64,000 bases of DNA. Source: Zygaena filipendulae (Eukaryota; Arthropoda; Insecta; Lepidoptera; Zygaenidae). The notes under the pieces were generated by a model. It did no database searches. It had not been told where the DNA came from and was given only the letters and a program-made list of their open reading frames with translations. Made by a program: the position numbers and the translations under genes. Where the stretch lies: assembly GCA_907165275.2 (NCBI GenBank), contig OU015651.1, forward strand, positions 12,050,501-12,114,500, read 5' to 3'. This document shows, one piece after another, positions 1 through 8,807 of the stretch (its first letter is position 1; each line of letters starts with the position of its first letter).

Positions 1-42
1 GACGATAAAGTTTCATAACCTCTAATATTAAATAATACTCAC

Positions 43-114
43 TGTTACGGCGACATCATCATCAACCAGAATAAGAGCGGCGTAAACACAAGATAATTCA
101 GCTTTTGAAGCCAT
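43..114 (-). CDS. RpLP1: Ribosomal protein P1 (RpLP1), first coding exon, partial
   Basis: The minus strand reads ATG then 24 codons, MASKAELSCVYAALILVDDD followed by VAVT, and then a consensus donor GTGAGTA. This is the conserved N-terminus of the acidic 60S stalk protein P1, which forms P1-P2 dimers on P0 and recruits elongation factors to the ribosome. The exon ends in phase 0, exactly before the GEK expected in the family. The rest of the gene (about 90 residues, ending in the acidic stalk tail) lies beyond the left edge. A pyrimidine-rich TTCTCTCT lies about 55 nt upstream of the ATG on the coding strand and could belong to a TOP-type start, but the start site is not known. A repeat fragment lies just upstream, so the promoter must be short. 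Confidence 0.88.
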
Positions 115-184
115 TTCTATTTATTTCAGAAGTGCAAGTCGCCAAAACGGCCTTAGCTCGCAGAGAGAACAAGCACGTTCTGTT

Positions 185-445
185 ACTCAAACTGAAGAGA
201 AAAAGAAGTAGGAAAACGAACGAGTGAACAATTCGTCACAAATTGACACTCACTTGACACTTGACAGTCATTTATTGTCATTTTTTTTTTACCCCAATGG
301 GGAAGGCAAAGGTAGTAAGTCCATACAGCCAATTCAGTTGTATTTTCTTCTTCTGACATCGCGAAATGCATTGATGAGATGCATTTCGATGCTTTGCCGG
401 AACTTTTGGCAGCAACAAATCACAGTTGAATCTTAATAGGAGGCA
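185..445. repeat. Fragment of foldback repeat family A
   Basis: Shares GGGGAAGGCAAAGG, the GATGCATTTCGAT block and the GGAACTTTTGG block, in the same order, with the longer copies at 6472-7290 and 34212-34851. It sits directly upstream of the RpLP1 exon. Confidence 0.55.
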
Positions 446-1130
446 CTGTGCGAAGTTGAGTAGTAAAATGACAACGCCCCATTTCATCTTATTTCACTGT
501 TTCCACACACTTCATCACTAATCATTCACACAATATTAATCACGATTAACTAATTTGCAAAACAAAGAAATAAAACTGACGTTTATCACTGTTAAAATCC
601 CGCCAAAATTCCCATCCAAAGAAGTTTGGATTTTGAAACCGCGGGGCACAGCTAGTACATGATACAGATAGGTACACACTTTGCGTTGTAGGTATTTTTG
701 AATCGCTCGAATTACTTTCACGCACGGAATCGAGAATTCACGTGCGAATCCTCAATTCCTCATACATTTTTTAAGCATTCACGCGTGAATCTTGCAACAC
801 ACGGATGTGCGAATAGTAATTCGAGAGATTCAAAAATCGACCCCCCGGCCATCGCTGCCGGCCGCCGTGCCCACGCCGCACAGCGCCTGTGCACAGCGCC
901 GCCGTCGACCTGCTGCAGGTAGAACTACACTCTAAATTCTAATACTAACCACACGTGACTGCAAGCTGTCGTTAGTAAAGTTGTCTCCTTTACGTTTTAA
1001 CGGCTCAACCGATCATTATATCAAAGTGTCGATAAAAAAAGTTGAAAGTCGATTTTATTGTGCTATGGTGCTTCACATTAGCGGTTTTTTTTCGTGCGCA
1101 AGATCAGCTCCGAGAAAGAAATATTTACTT
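446..1130. other. Intergenic; contains a GC-rich exon-like island
   Basis: Mostly AT-rich sequence with no recognised gene. Positions 840-917 are strikingly GC-rich and end in CTGCAG followed by GTAGAA, which would serve as a plus-strand splice donor. All three plus frames are open across the island, but none gives a family I recognise. Confidence 0.4.
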
Positions 1131-1322
1131 ACTAGCTGTGCCCTACGGTTTTACCCGCGGTAATTTTGGAGTTCCCGCGGGAGTTCCGGGATAAAAAGTA
1201 CCCTATGTCCTTTTCTGTACCACTGACAACGTGGATGCCAAACTTCATCTAAATCCGCTCAGCCGTTTTTGCGTGATTGAGTAACAAACACCCACATTTT
1301 CATATTTATAATATTAGTAGGA
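1131..1322 (-). mobile_element. Helitron-like Lep1-type repeat, near full length
   Basis: Minus orientation. Starts ACTAGCTGTGCCC, has the GC-rich palindrome GTTCCCGCGGGAG, the internal block AGCCGTTTTTGCGTGATTGA, and ends TTTATAATATTAGTAGGA. No terminal inverted repeats; the end is CTAG before T, as expected of a Helitron. Confidence 0.8.
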
Positions 1323-1422
1323 TAGCAACAATCAACATGGCTTGCAAAAATTTTGCGGTACCTACCTACTACCCTCAGCTACTGCCAAACCACAAATTAA
1401 CTAGACTTATACCGCAACCAGC

Positions 1423-1651
1423 AGGGCTATTATGTAACTTTTGTTGCTATCATATTTCAGTTTCAATCAGAAAAATAGCGATTTTGTGATCAATTAATTA
1501 TGTTTAGGGAGCTTCAACCTTTGAAGTATGTTTATTTTGGTTGATTGCTAGATATTGTAGATGTCAAAAAGTACATTTTTTAATCGCAAAACCGCCATGT
1601 TTTTGATTGCAACAGAAAAATGATAGAAACAAAAGTTACGTAATAGCCCCT
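1423..1651. mobile_element. Palindromic MITE, family B
   Basis: Begins AGGGCTATTATGTAACTTTT and ends with the inverted counterpart AAAAGTTACGTAATAGCCCC. A second copy is at 36151-36365. Confidence 0.7.
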
Positions 1652-1656
1652 CAGGT

Positions 1657-1766
1657 ACTAAACCGATCATTATGAAATTTGGCATACCTACCTATACGTT
1701 GTCAAAGGTACATAGGGTACTTTTTACCCCGGAATTTTCGTAGGGTCTCCGAAATTAACGCGCAAT
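1657..1766 (+). repeat. Decayed Helitron-like fragment
   Basis: Retains ACCGATCATTATGAAATTTG, the GGGTACTTTTTACCCCGGAA block and CTCCGAAATTAACGCG, without intact ends. Confidence 0.6.
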
Positions 1767-1860
1767 CAATTAATATTTTGTGGGCCAGATAAAGAATTTT
1801 TTAACGGGATCCATATATTGTCTGCTTACTATAGCTACTGTTAAAAAATTTAAACATTTG

Positions 1861-1900
1861 AAAGCGAGTGAAGCGAGCGAACGAATTCACTCGCTTTTTT
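1861..1900. repeat. Short hairpin downstream of SGSM3
   Basis: AAAGCGAGTGA pairs with TCACTCGCTTT around a short purine-rich loop. It lies just beyond the likely polyadenylation signal of the minus-strand gene. Confidence 0.6.
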
Positions 1901-1925
1901 ATTAAGTAGATAGGTATTTTATTAA

Positions 1926-1931
1926 TTTATT
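1926..1931 (-). promoter_or_regulatory. Candidate polyadenylation signal of SGSM3
   Basis: TTTATT on plus is AATAAA on the coding strand, about 250 nt after the stop codon. A second one lies at about 1898. Confidence 0.45.
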
Positions 1932-2179
1932 CACAGAAACTTTCAAAATATGTACCTAATGGTAATAAAGGTGCACATAATTCAGTAGTAATCACACTTA
2001 ACAAATAAAGGTACTTACAAAAACGAACTTATATTTACAAACAAATATTGCACTTAATCAGATTGTTTGCCTATAAGAGAACTTTTGGGGAGGGAGTGGA
2101 TGGTCAAATCCGGAACTATGAGAAATACCTGACGAAAAATGTTCAAAGGGATTTAAGGAAAATAGAAATATGTAGATAT

Positions 2180-4564
2180 TTACAAATCCCATGAAAATAG
2201 GTGGTGTTTTACTAACATATCTCTGACCCCTTCTTTTAAAGGTTGATTCTGCGTGTCTTTCTTTAAGGGCAGTTCCCAATCTGGATTCAAATTAAATCCA
2301 AATTGTGATAGTATTCTCAGCTCGCATTTGATTTGCACCCAGCCAGGAGAGTTGATGAAAGACCATGGATGATACCATTTTTGTACCACATCTACACATG
2401 AACATAGAACCTCCAACCATAAGTGGAGTGCTTCTTCATTCAATCCCATACATATTAACGTGCGTAATTTAACATCCATTTGTGCATGGGCATTATCATG
2501 AGACAGATTGATAGCTTGGACACATCTATATAACAGTTCTTCAGGAGTAAGAACTTTACCATCTTCATCCAAACGATAAGTTTTACATAAAACCAAGCGG
2601 CTGTAAACTGAATTAAAGTCTTTCTCTACTTCTCTTGATGATGCCTCTTCGATAAATAACCATGGATGACAAGGTCCATCTAGGAAACTTGGTCTTTTAA
2701 TTCCATGTAATAGGACTCTTTTGAAAGCTGGTGCTAGAACTCCTCTTACCAAGTGGGCAGCTTTTTCTGTAATGGAATCATCCCCAGCCCTACTATATTT
2801 GACACCTTTCTCATCTAACAACTTTACAAATCTTGCTGGAAACCATCCTCTTAAACCATTCAGTTCCCCAATCCAACAATGCTCATCCCTTGAACTAATT
2901 ACTTCTATTACATCATTTTTACGGAATCCAAGTTCATCTCCATCTCTTCTCTCGAAATCTAATAATGCCTTTGCACGACGCCTCTTACTTTTAGATACAT
3001 TGACATATCTCTCCCTGTCAGCAGCATGACTTTGCATTGTGTAATCAGCTGTCAACTGTACCTCTGAAGCTAATTGTGGCTCAAGGGCCAAAAAGTGACG
3101 TGCCACCTGTAATATTGCTTCCCTCAAATCCACAAGTATTTCTGTTTGTTTCACATTTTTTGAGACTTCATCACTATTACTGTCTTCTCCAAAGAGAATT
3201 GTTTGAATAACAGATTTGTTTTTCTTTATTTGCCTCCTCTGGAGTTGTTGCTTAGGAAGATTTGGAACTGCACCAGGATTCCCAACTAAGGCTCCTTGAT
3301 CAGCCATCAAATAAGCCAAATGCCTCCTTCTATGTGTTTCTATCAATGCTGGGCTTAAGGTATCACCACATACTTCATCTATAGTTTTTATAAGAAGGTC
3401 AACATCATCTATTTCACCAGGTATATCTGACAAAGTGTTGAAAATTTGTGCAGAGTTAGAAATCTCATTGAATCTGTTCTCTTTTATTTTAAGCATTGCC
3501 AGTGTTACTTTAAATAGGACTATTGAGCCGTCCAAGTAGAACAAATCCCAGATTCGTAGCAGAAGTTTCATGTGAACTACATTTGCATATAGAGTCAAAA
3601 ACCAATGCATAGTAATAAGAGAGAGCTCAATATCATGAGCATTTAAAACTTGGTCAATGCCAGGAAGGTATGAAGAGATTAGGCTTCTTAAAACTTTCTG
3701 GTCAGCTTGGATGCCAATAAGTGTGGAAGAATAGTAAGAAGCTGGCAATAGATCTTCCACTGTTGTGCACATAATCCAAAATGCCTCTTCTTCCTCCATT
3801 AAAAGCAAAAGAGAAGCAGCTATCATGCCAGTGCCCTGGCAGTATCCTATGTCTGGGTAAAGCCATGCCAAAGCTCTCAATATGCGGCGTAAACGTGGCA
3901 CACCAGTACTAGTAGGGTGGGAGAAGCAGACATTGTTGGGTAATATCTGCACCAAGTCCTTCTCAATCTGTTTACTCGTTACCAATCCATCATCACTCGA
4001 TGCTCTAACAATTTCATGATATGTTATATCAGTTGTAGCCCTTTTTTTATTAGCACCACAAAGATTCATCCAGACTTGTGGCCGAAGGGAATGTGGAACA
4101 CCATCTTTCACCATTTTCTGTAATTTATCTGTTTTCTCCAATTTGCCTTCATTTTCAAAGAAACTTATCTCTTTGCTGTAAAACTCCCATTGAAGACGAT
4201 GTTGATCATCTTCTACAAACACATTAGCTAATAATTTATTGGAACTCTGTTCTGGGCCATCTTCTTCTTCAATGCAAAAACCAAATTCGTCAAATCTATA
4301 ATCTGGTAGACCTCCGTGATTTTCGGATTCTGGCTGTGCTAACTTAGCCATAATGTCTTGTGGGACCATGCTAGAAGTTAATGCAGAAAAAGGTCCTCCT
4401 GGGGCTGGAAGTAGTTCATCAGCTATATTGAGGCCACGGATAGCATTTATTACGTCCTCAGGATCATCGTCCGCAAGTGCTGCGCTGATTTTTCGTTCAT
4501 GGTCCTCACGGCCAACGTAGCCGACATGATCGCGCGTGCTAAATATCGATTTTGCTAAATCCAT
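2180..4564 (-). CDS. SGSM3: SGSM3-like RabGAP with TBC, SH3 and RUN domains, intronless
   Basis: A single uninterrupted reading frame of 794 residues. The TBC domain starts at GVPHSLRPQVW (155-165) and runs to about 345. It keeps the glutamine finger YCQG (241-244) and the helix LLLRIWDLF. An SH3 domain follows at about 530-583 (AKALLDFERRDGDELGFRKN, WIGELNGLRGWFPARFV). The RUN domain follows from about 600 to 755 (CHPWLFIEEA, VYSRLVLCKTYRLDEDGKVL). The C-terminus KEGVRDMLVKHHLFSWDL is the signature end of SGSM3 (also RUTBC3). The protein is expected to act on Rab GTPases at endomembranes. The TBC B motif reads IEKDLVQILP: the arginine finger is glutamine at residue 206. Domain order and length match the family, so this is a full copy. 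It is intronless, which could mean an old retrocopy or intron loss. In-frame ATG chosen by the fit of the N-terminus; a short AT-rich leader precedes it. Confidence 0.93.
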   Translation of the reverse strand: MDLAKSIFSTRDHVGYVGREDHERKISAALADDDPEDVINAIRGLNIADELLPAPGGPFSALTSSMVPQDIMAKLAQPESENHGGLPDYRFDEFGFCIEEEDGPEQSSNKLLANVFVEDDQHRLQWEFYSKEISFFENEGKLEKTDKLQKMVKDGVPHSLRPQVWMNLCGANKKRATTDITYHEIVRASSDDGLVTSKQIEKDLVQILPNNVCFSHPTSTGVPRLRRILRALAWLYPDIGYCQGTGMIAASLLLLMEEEEAFWIMCTTVEDLLPASYYSSTLIGIQADQKVLRSLISSYLPGIDQVLNAHDIELSLITMHWFLTLYANVVHMKLLLRIWDLFYLDGSIVLFKVTLAMLKIKENRFNEISNSAQIFNTLSDIPGEIDDVDLLIKTIDEVCGDTLSPALIETHRRRHLAYLMADQGALVGNPGAVPNLPKQQLQRRQIKKNKSVIQTILFGEDSNSDEVSKNVKQTEILVDLREAILQVARHFLALEPQLASEVQLTADYTMQSHAADRERYVNVSKSKRRRAKALLDFERRDGDELGFRKNDVIEVISSRDEHCWIGELNGLRGWFPARFVKLLDEKGVKYSRAGDDSITEKAAHLVRGVLAPAFKRVLLHGIKRPSFLDGPCHPWLFIEEASSREVEKDFNSVYSRLVLCKTYRLDEDGKVLTPEELLYRCVQAINLSHDNAHAQMDVKLRTLICMGLNEEALHLWLEVLCSCVDVVQKWYHPWSFINSPGWVQIKCELRILSQFGFNLNPDWELPLKKDTQNQPLKEGVRDMLVKHHLFSWDL

Positions 4565-4950
4565 CTTTGCATTTACTTTTCTCCAAGTCGGATCGTGATC
4601 GATAAAAAGGTAACTAGACTAAGTATATAATTAAGGTCAATGCTTTAGTCGCAGCGAACGATCTTTCACTGTTTGGTGGTAGGTAGTAGTTACAACACGA
4701 CAGCTTTTCTGATTTTGGTTTATGCTTCAACCTCATCAACCTTCAGAGCATTTATCTAGATTTCTTTGAAATCTTACTATAAAATGATAAATTTTAAACG
4801 TATGACATTTATTCGAAAATTACTTGTAGTAAAATGCAATGATTTCTCTTTGAAAATGACACAAACTACTTAGAGATACTACCGTAGAAAATGACAATTG
4901 ACAAAAGGGAGCGTTCAGCGTAAGTAAACACCAAGTAAACACGGTATTCA
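4565..4950. other. SGSM3 upstream region
   Basis: Presumed 5' leader and promoter of the minus-strand SGSM3 gene. Contains TGATCGATAA about 35 nt above the ATG, resembling but not matching a DREF site. No gene or recognised repeat. Confidence 0.35.
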
Positions 4951-5240
4951 GCAGAGAGAACTAGAGCGGTGGGCGTTGTACGGACGCACTAGTTACATCG
5001 ACCGTCGCCGTACGATCTATGAAGGGACGGTTCGCTGATCCCCAGGCGACTAGTTGAATTCGAAGACGGGCTACGGCCGCGACGAGCGACGAGCGCAACG
5101 GGCGAAACGTTGACGACGCAAGTCGTGACCGTTACTCAGCCGACTAGTAGAATTCGAAGACGGCTAAACGGAGAAGTTTACGGCAACGGACGAAACATTG
5201 TAAACGACGCGCGACGCTTGAACATAGGCGATTTATACTT
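4951..5240. repeat. CG-rich block with internal direct repeats
   Basis: Two copies of GACTAGTNGAATTCGAAGACGG (5048 and 5141 region) are separated by CpG-rich sequence with GACGAGCGACGAGCG. It is unlike the AT-rich surroundings. Related sequence recurs at 5620-5900. Confidence 0.5.
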
Positions 5241-5619
5241 TAATAGTGGATATCATATACAAGTACATTAGTCCGTTGAAATAATATTATCATCGATCGA
5301 AATTTGAATTCTAATTCAACTGGTTAGAGTTTTTAATTGAGTGGGCCGGATATATTAATTATTATTAGGAAGGCTACATTTAAACTTACAAACATAAACT
5401 TTATTACTTTAGCCATTTGTATTTATTATCCCATTTTATGTTAATAATAATATAGTATAGATTAAGTATACATATAGATAATGTTTGGAAGTAATTTATA
5501 ATTATAATTTATTATATCAAACATAATTAATATCACATAATTAACATCAGTAGGTTTCATTTAACTAATTTCAATTAGTTTACTAATAAAAACATTCAAT
5601 TTATGAAATTTCATTTAAA
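5241..5619. other. AT-rich spacer
   Basis: Strongly AT-rich sequence between the two CG-rich blocks. No coding frame or named repeat recognised. Confidence 0.4.
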
Positions 5620-5900
5620 ATTAACGTGGCGATGGCCGATAAGTACCTACTTTTAATTCTAGTGTCTAGTGTCTACCATCGACGGGCAGGACGACTTCGT
5701 GACGAACGATGCCGGAGTACGTCCTCGATAACTGCCGTCGCGGAGCACGTCTCGTCCTCGCTCGTCACGAAGTTGCGTGAAATGGCCCCCGTCGCTGCAA
5801 CGGCCAACGACTAGTCGTAGAATTCAACTAGTCGTAGTAGAACGACTAGTCGATGACGACGATCGGACGGTCTCGTTTCGTCGTTCGAAAATGCGACGAT
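5620..5900. repeat. Second CG-rich block with GACTAGTCG motifs
   Basis: Contains CTTCGTGACGA and its inverse TCGTCACGAAG about 60 bp apart, and several GACTAGTCG or CAACTAGTCG units. With 4951-5240 it may mark the two ends of one unclassified element of about 950 bp. Confidence 0.4.
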
Positions 5901-6471
5901 GACCCACCTAAGCTACGTGTATACCTCAGAAGAATAATATTATGCTACTGTTATTGTTCTAAGGTGTAAACAGTACACTAAAGCGCTCTCCACCAGATGG
6001 CCTCTCTGTTCTTGTTGTTTTTTTTTTATGCCTTGTCCTTTGACATGATCAAAGATTGTGTCTACATTACTCATTCATTCCAGTTCTCGCATTTACTACC
6101 TCTCGTACTTTCATTCCGCATACTAGTTTCTTCTCTCATACATAATATCTTTTGCACTTCCTTGGTGGGTTTCCAAGTTCCTATTCGTTCCTACTCCTTC
6201 ATATTTACTTATTTATTTATATTATATAATATGCTATTTGAAGCCAGGATAGGTCGGGGGGGATTCTATTTTATTCAACAGTTTTTTAATATCTTTTCTT
6301 TTCATCCAACTTTACAGATTTTTCTTTTTTGCTTATTTTGCTATCTTACATATCGTCGCTTAGGTAACAATACCGCGTAAGTCGAAAATTGGACATGTGA
6401 CGTTTTATACCTCATTGGATAGGTCTTGTCGGCGTGCATCGAATGATGTCCGAAAAAATTTAAAATTATCC
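5901..6471. other. T-rich spacer, no supported gene
   Basis: Pyrimidine-rich plus strand. A 127-codon frame (5997-6380) is present but is explained by base skew; see the rejected list. Confidence 0.4.
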
Positions 6472-7290
6472 AATAGGATACTTGCATGAATTTTTTTTTC
6501 AGTCTATTTTAAAGCCTAATTACTTACTTACTTACTTATATGGCCTACTTAAACAAAGCAAGAAAAAGAAAAAAAATATATGCATAAATTAATGAAATAG
6601 AGCGTTTCAAAGTTCCTACTTTAGACCTTATCGCCGAAACGCGGAATGACGTCACTTGTTCAAAATTACGCCTTATTAATCTGTGATAGAAATGTCACTG
6701 TCGTATTGACAGGGTCATGTGACACTGACAGACAAATAACTTCGATATCCAAAAGCGAAATTAAGGTTGAACTGTGTCGATTTACTTCCAAAAGTTCCAG
6801 TAAAGAATCGAAATGGTTACCGATGCATTTTAAAGTAAAAAACCAATCACAGCCACGCTTAACATATTACGTCACTTTAATTTTTTTTGGGAAACATTTA
6901 CCTATTTTAGGGAAGGCAAAAGAAACTAAGTGCATACAGTCAACACATATTTGGACATAGATAAGCAATAGTGTATTAACCCACATTGGAGAAATTTTGA
7001 GTAAATGGTGTTTTAAATTTCAGCGCCATTTTGTGTCTATAATTTTTTGTGTTCAAATTTTTTATACATATTTAAACAATGTAATTAAGTAAAGGAATAG
7101 TTAAAAACGTTCTCCAACTCACGATAAATTGGTCTGTATCCATAACTTCATTTTGTGGGTTAACATGTTATTGCATATCTGCGTCCATTTAATTTTTTCT
7201 GTAGTTTTTTAATTTAAAATGCATCGGTAAGATGCATTTCGATTCTTTTCTGGAACTTTTGGAAGTAACTTCACACAGTTCAAACTTCCA
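6472..7290 (+). mobile_element. Foldback DNA element, family A, carrying a nested MITE
   Basis: Left end ATAGGATACTTGCATGAATT matches the terminal repeat of the 34212-34851 copy. Inverted internal arms include GATGCATTTTAAAGT against ACTTTAAAATGCATC-type sequence at about 7215. Copies share the ORF shadow MTSLVQNYALLICDRNVTVV, a by-product of repeat identity and not a protein gene. Confidence 0.6.
6952..7187. mobile_element. MITE family C, nested inside family A
   Basis: Ends TGGACATAGATAAGCAATAG and the inverse of TGGACGCAGATATGCAATAA, each followed by a GTTAACCCACA-like stretch. The family A copy near 34470 lacks it and serves as an empty site. Confidence 0.75.
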
Positions 7291-8578
7291 AATTCCAATT
7301 TGTGGTTTTATGGCTCCACCGATTTGACGGTGATTTTGTGATCATGTGGTCAAATTTTCGATAGCCTATATCTCGGAAACCACAAGTTACAGACCCATCG
7401 TGTTGGTACACAAGCTTTATGTTTCCGTCATATCTATGTGATCGCATGCGGAGCTAAGATGCGGCACACGACAAAATTTTATCGAGCCCTTTTATAGATT
7501 CTCGTCGACAAACTCGTACTTATATCGTTTTGACACTTCTTAAACAATACATAGCTATATCAGAGTGAAAATTTAACCTGCTTCGGAGATGGTTGTTTGG
7601 TTGCTGCACTCTGAGCCAAAGTCACCAAGCCACAGAACGGGGTCAGAGCGCGCTCGAGCGCGTTCGAGTGCATTCGTCCTATAAGTTTCCTTCTGCCTTT
7701 CGAAAGGGGTAAACTTTACCAAAAAAAATGTCAAGTGTCAGTTGACAGTGACAGCTTGCTATCAGGGTAATTTCTTTTTGTATTTTGTAGTTTTGTTTTC
7801 TATTTCTACAATAATTACTTTTAATAATCTGTTTGCGAAATAAAAAAATTGTGAATTCCGTACCTACCTAAGCGTTTTGACTTTTAGCTAAATGCCTGCG
7901 TATCGATTGGATATACAGACTTTAGTGTACTAGAGTCTAGAAGTTAGAAGTAGAACTTGTAAATGGTTTTAAACGATTTCATGGTAATGATAAGACGCTA
8001 TCTTTGAAGTTGAGGTTAGTATTAGGCCCTACTCAAAGACGTTGTACTATAAAAATAGGAATAGGTGCCTACTTTCTTTATTTAAACCTACGTAGGTATT
8101 TACTTCTGTTATATTTAGTAGTCAGAGAGATTATATGATAAGCAGTTAACTATTCTGGAGGTAATTAAACTTTTGATATTCGATTATAAATTCTGTTTTT
8201 AGCTCAAAACATTCAAATTTTAGTTGTAAAAGTAATAAACACCTCAGGAGAACTTTAATCCAGAGAAGCAATAGCATGGAACAAAGTGATATAATAATAA
8301 CATTTAACAACACAAACCATTGGATAAGGCACTCTACACAATAATCAAATTGACTATTCAGTTTCCTAGCTGAAATTTCGATGTACCCTACTCACTTTTA
8401 ATACAAACATTAATATTAATCACATTTTTATGCAGTGGCCTGTGACATCACATTTGTACTTGTTACAATTCTTAGCTGGTGGTAAAGCATAAATTGCAGT
8501 ATTGAGTAATGTATGTGCACTGTACAACACTAACTAGTGTAAAGTTTATTTTAACAAAAATTGGTTGAAAACTTCAGG
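7291..8578. other. Upstream region of MBD-R2
   Basis: Contains a family A-like remnant near 7690-7760 (CTTTCGAAAGGGGTAAACTT, then CAAGTGTCAGTTGACAGTGA). Otherwise AT-rich unique sequence. The MBD-R2 start site is presumably in 7.8-8.57 kb. The ATG follows CTTCAGG, so an untranslated upstream exon spliced at this AG is possible. Confidence 0.4.
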
Positions 8579-8807
8579 ATGGCTGAAAAAAAGTGTTGTA
8601 TATTGACTTGTGGGTCAAATTCAATGAGGGAAGTGGATTTTGGTGTGACATATCATAAATTTCCAAAGGACTCAGTGTTAAGTAATGCCTGGCTGAATGT
8701 ATCACAGTGTAAACCTGTGAGCAGTGGAACATTGCATGTGTGCTCCAGACATTTTCGTAAAAGTGATTTTCAAATGAATAAGGATTCTAAATATATGTTA
8801 AAGTCAG
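8579..8807 (+). CDS. MBD-R2: MBD-R2 exon 1: THAP domain
   Basis: Residues 1-76. Zinc ligands C6 or C7, C11, C55 and H58, with the invariant HKFP (26-29) and W38. The donor is CAG before GTATTT. The split codon joins exon 2 as GAA, restoring the family motif AVPSIF at 78-83. Upstream in-frame sequence lacks another ATG, so 8579 is the start. Confidence 0.9.

Noticed and set aside
5997..6380. 127-codon hydrophobic frame starting MASLFLLFFFYALSF
   Set aside because: The plus strand here is strongly pyrimidine-skewed, which makes Phe/Leu/Ser-rich membrane-like frames by chance. No domain, promoter or splice support.
6646..6960. Frame beginning MTSLVQNYALLICDRN, repeated at 34407-34694
   Set aside because: Conservation between the two is due to identity of a foldback repeat; the frames diverge at their ends and lack any domain.
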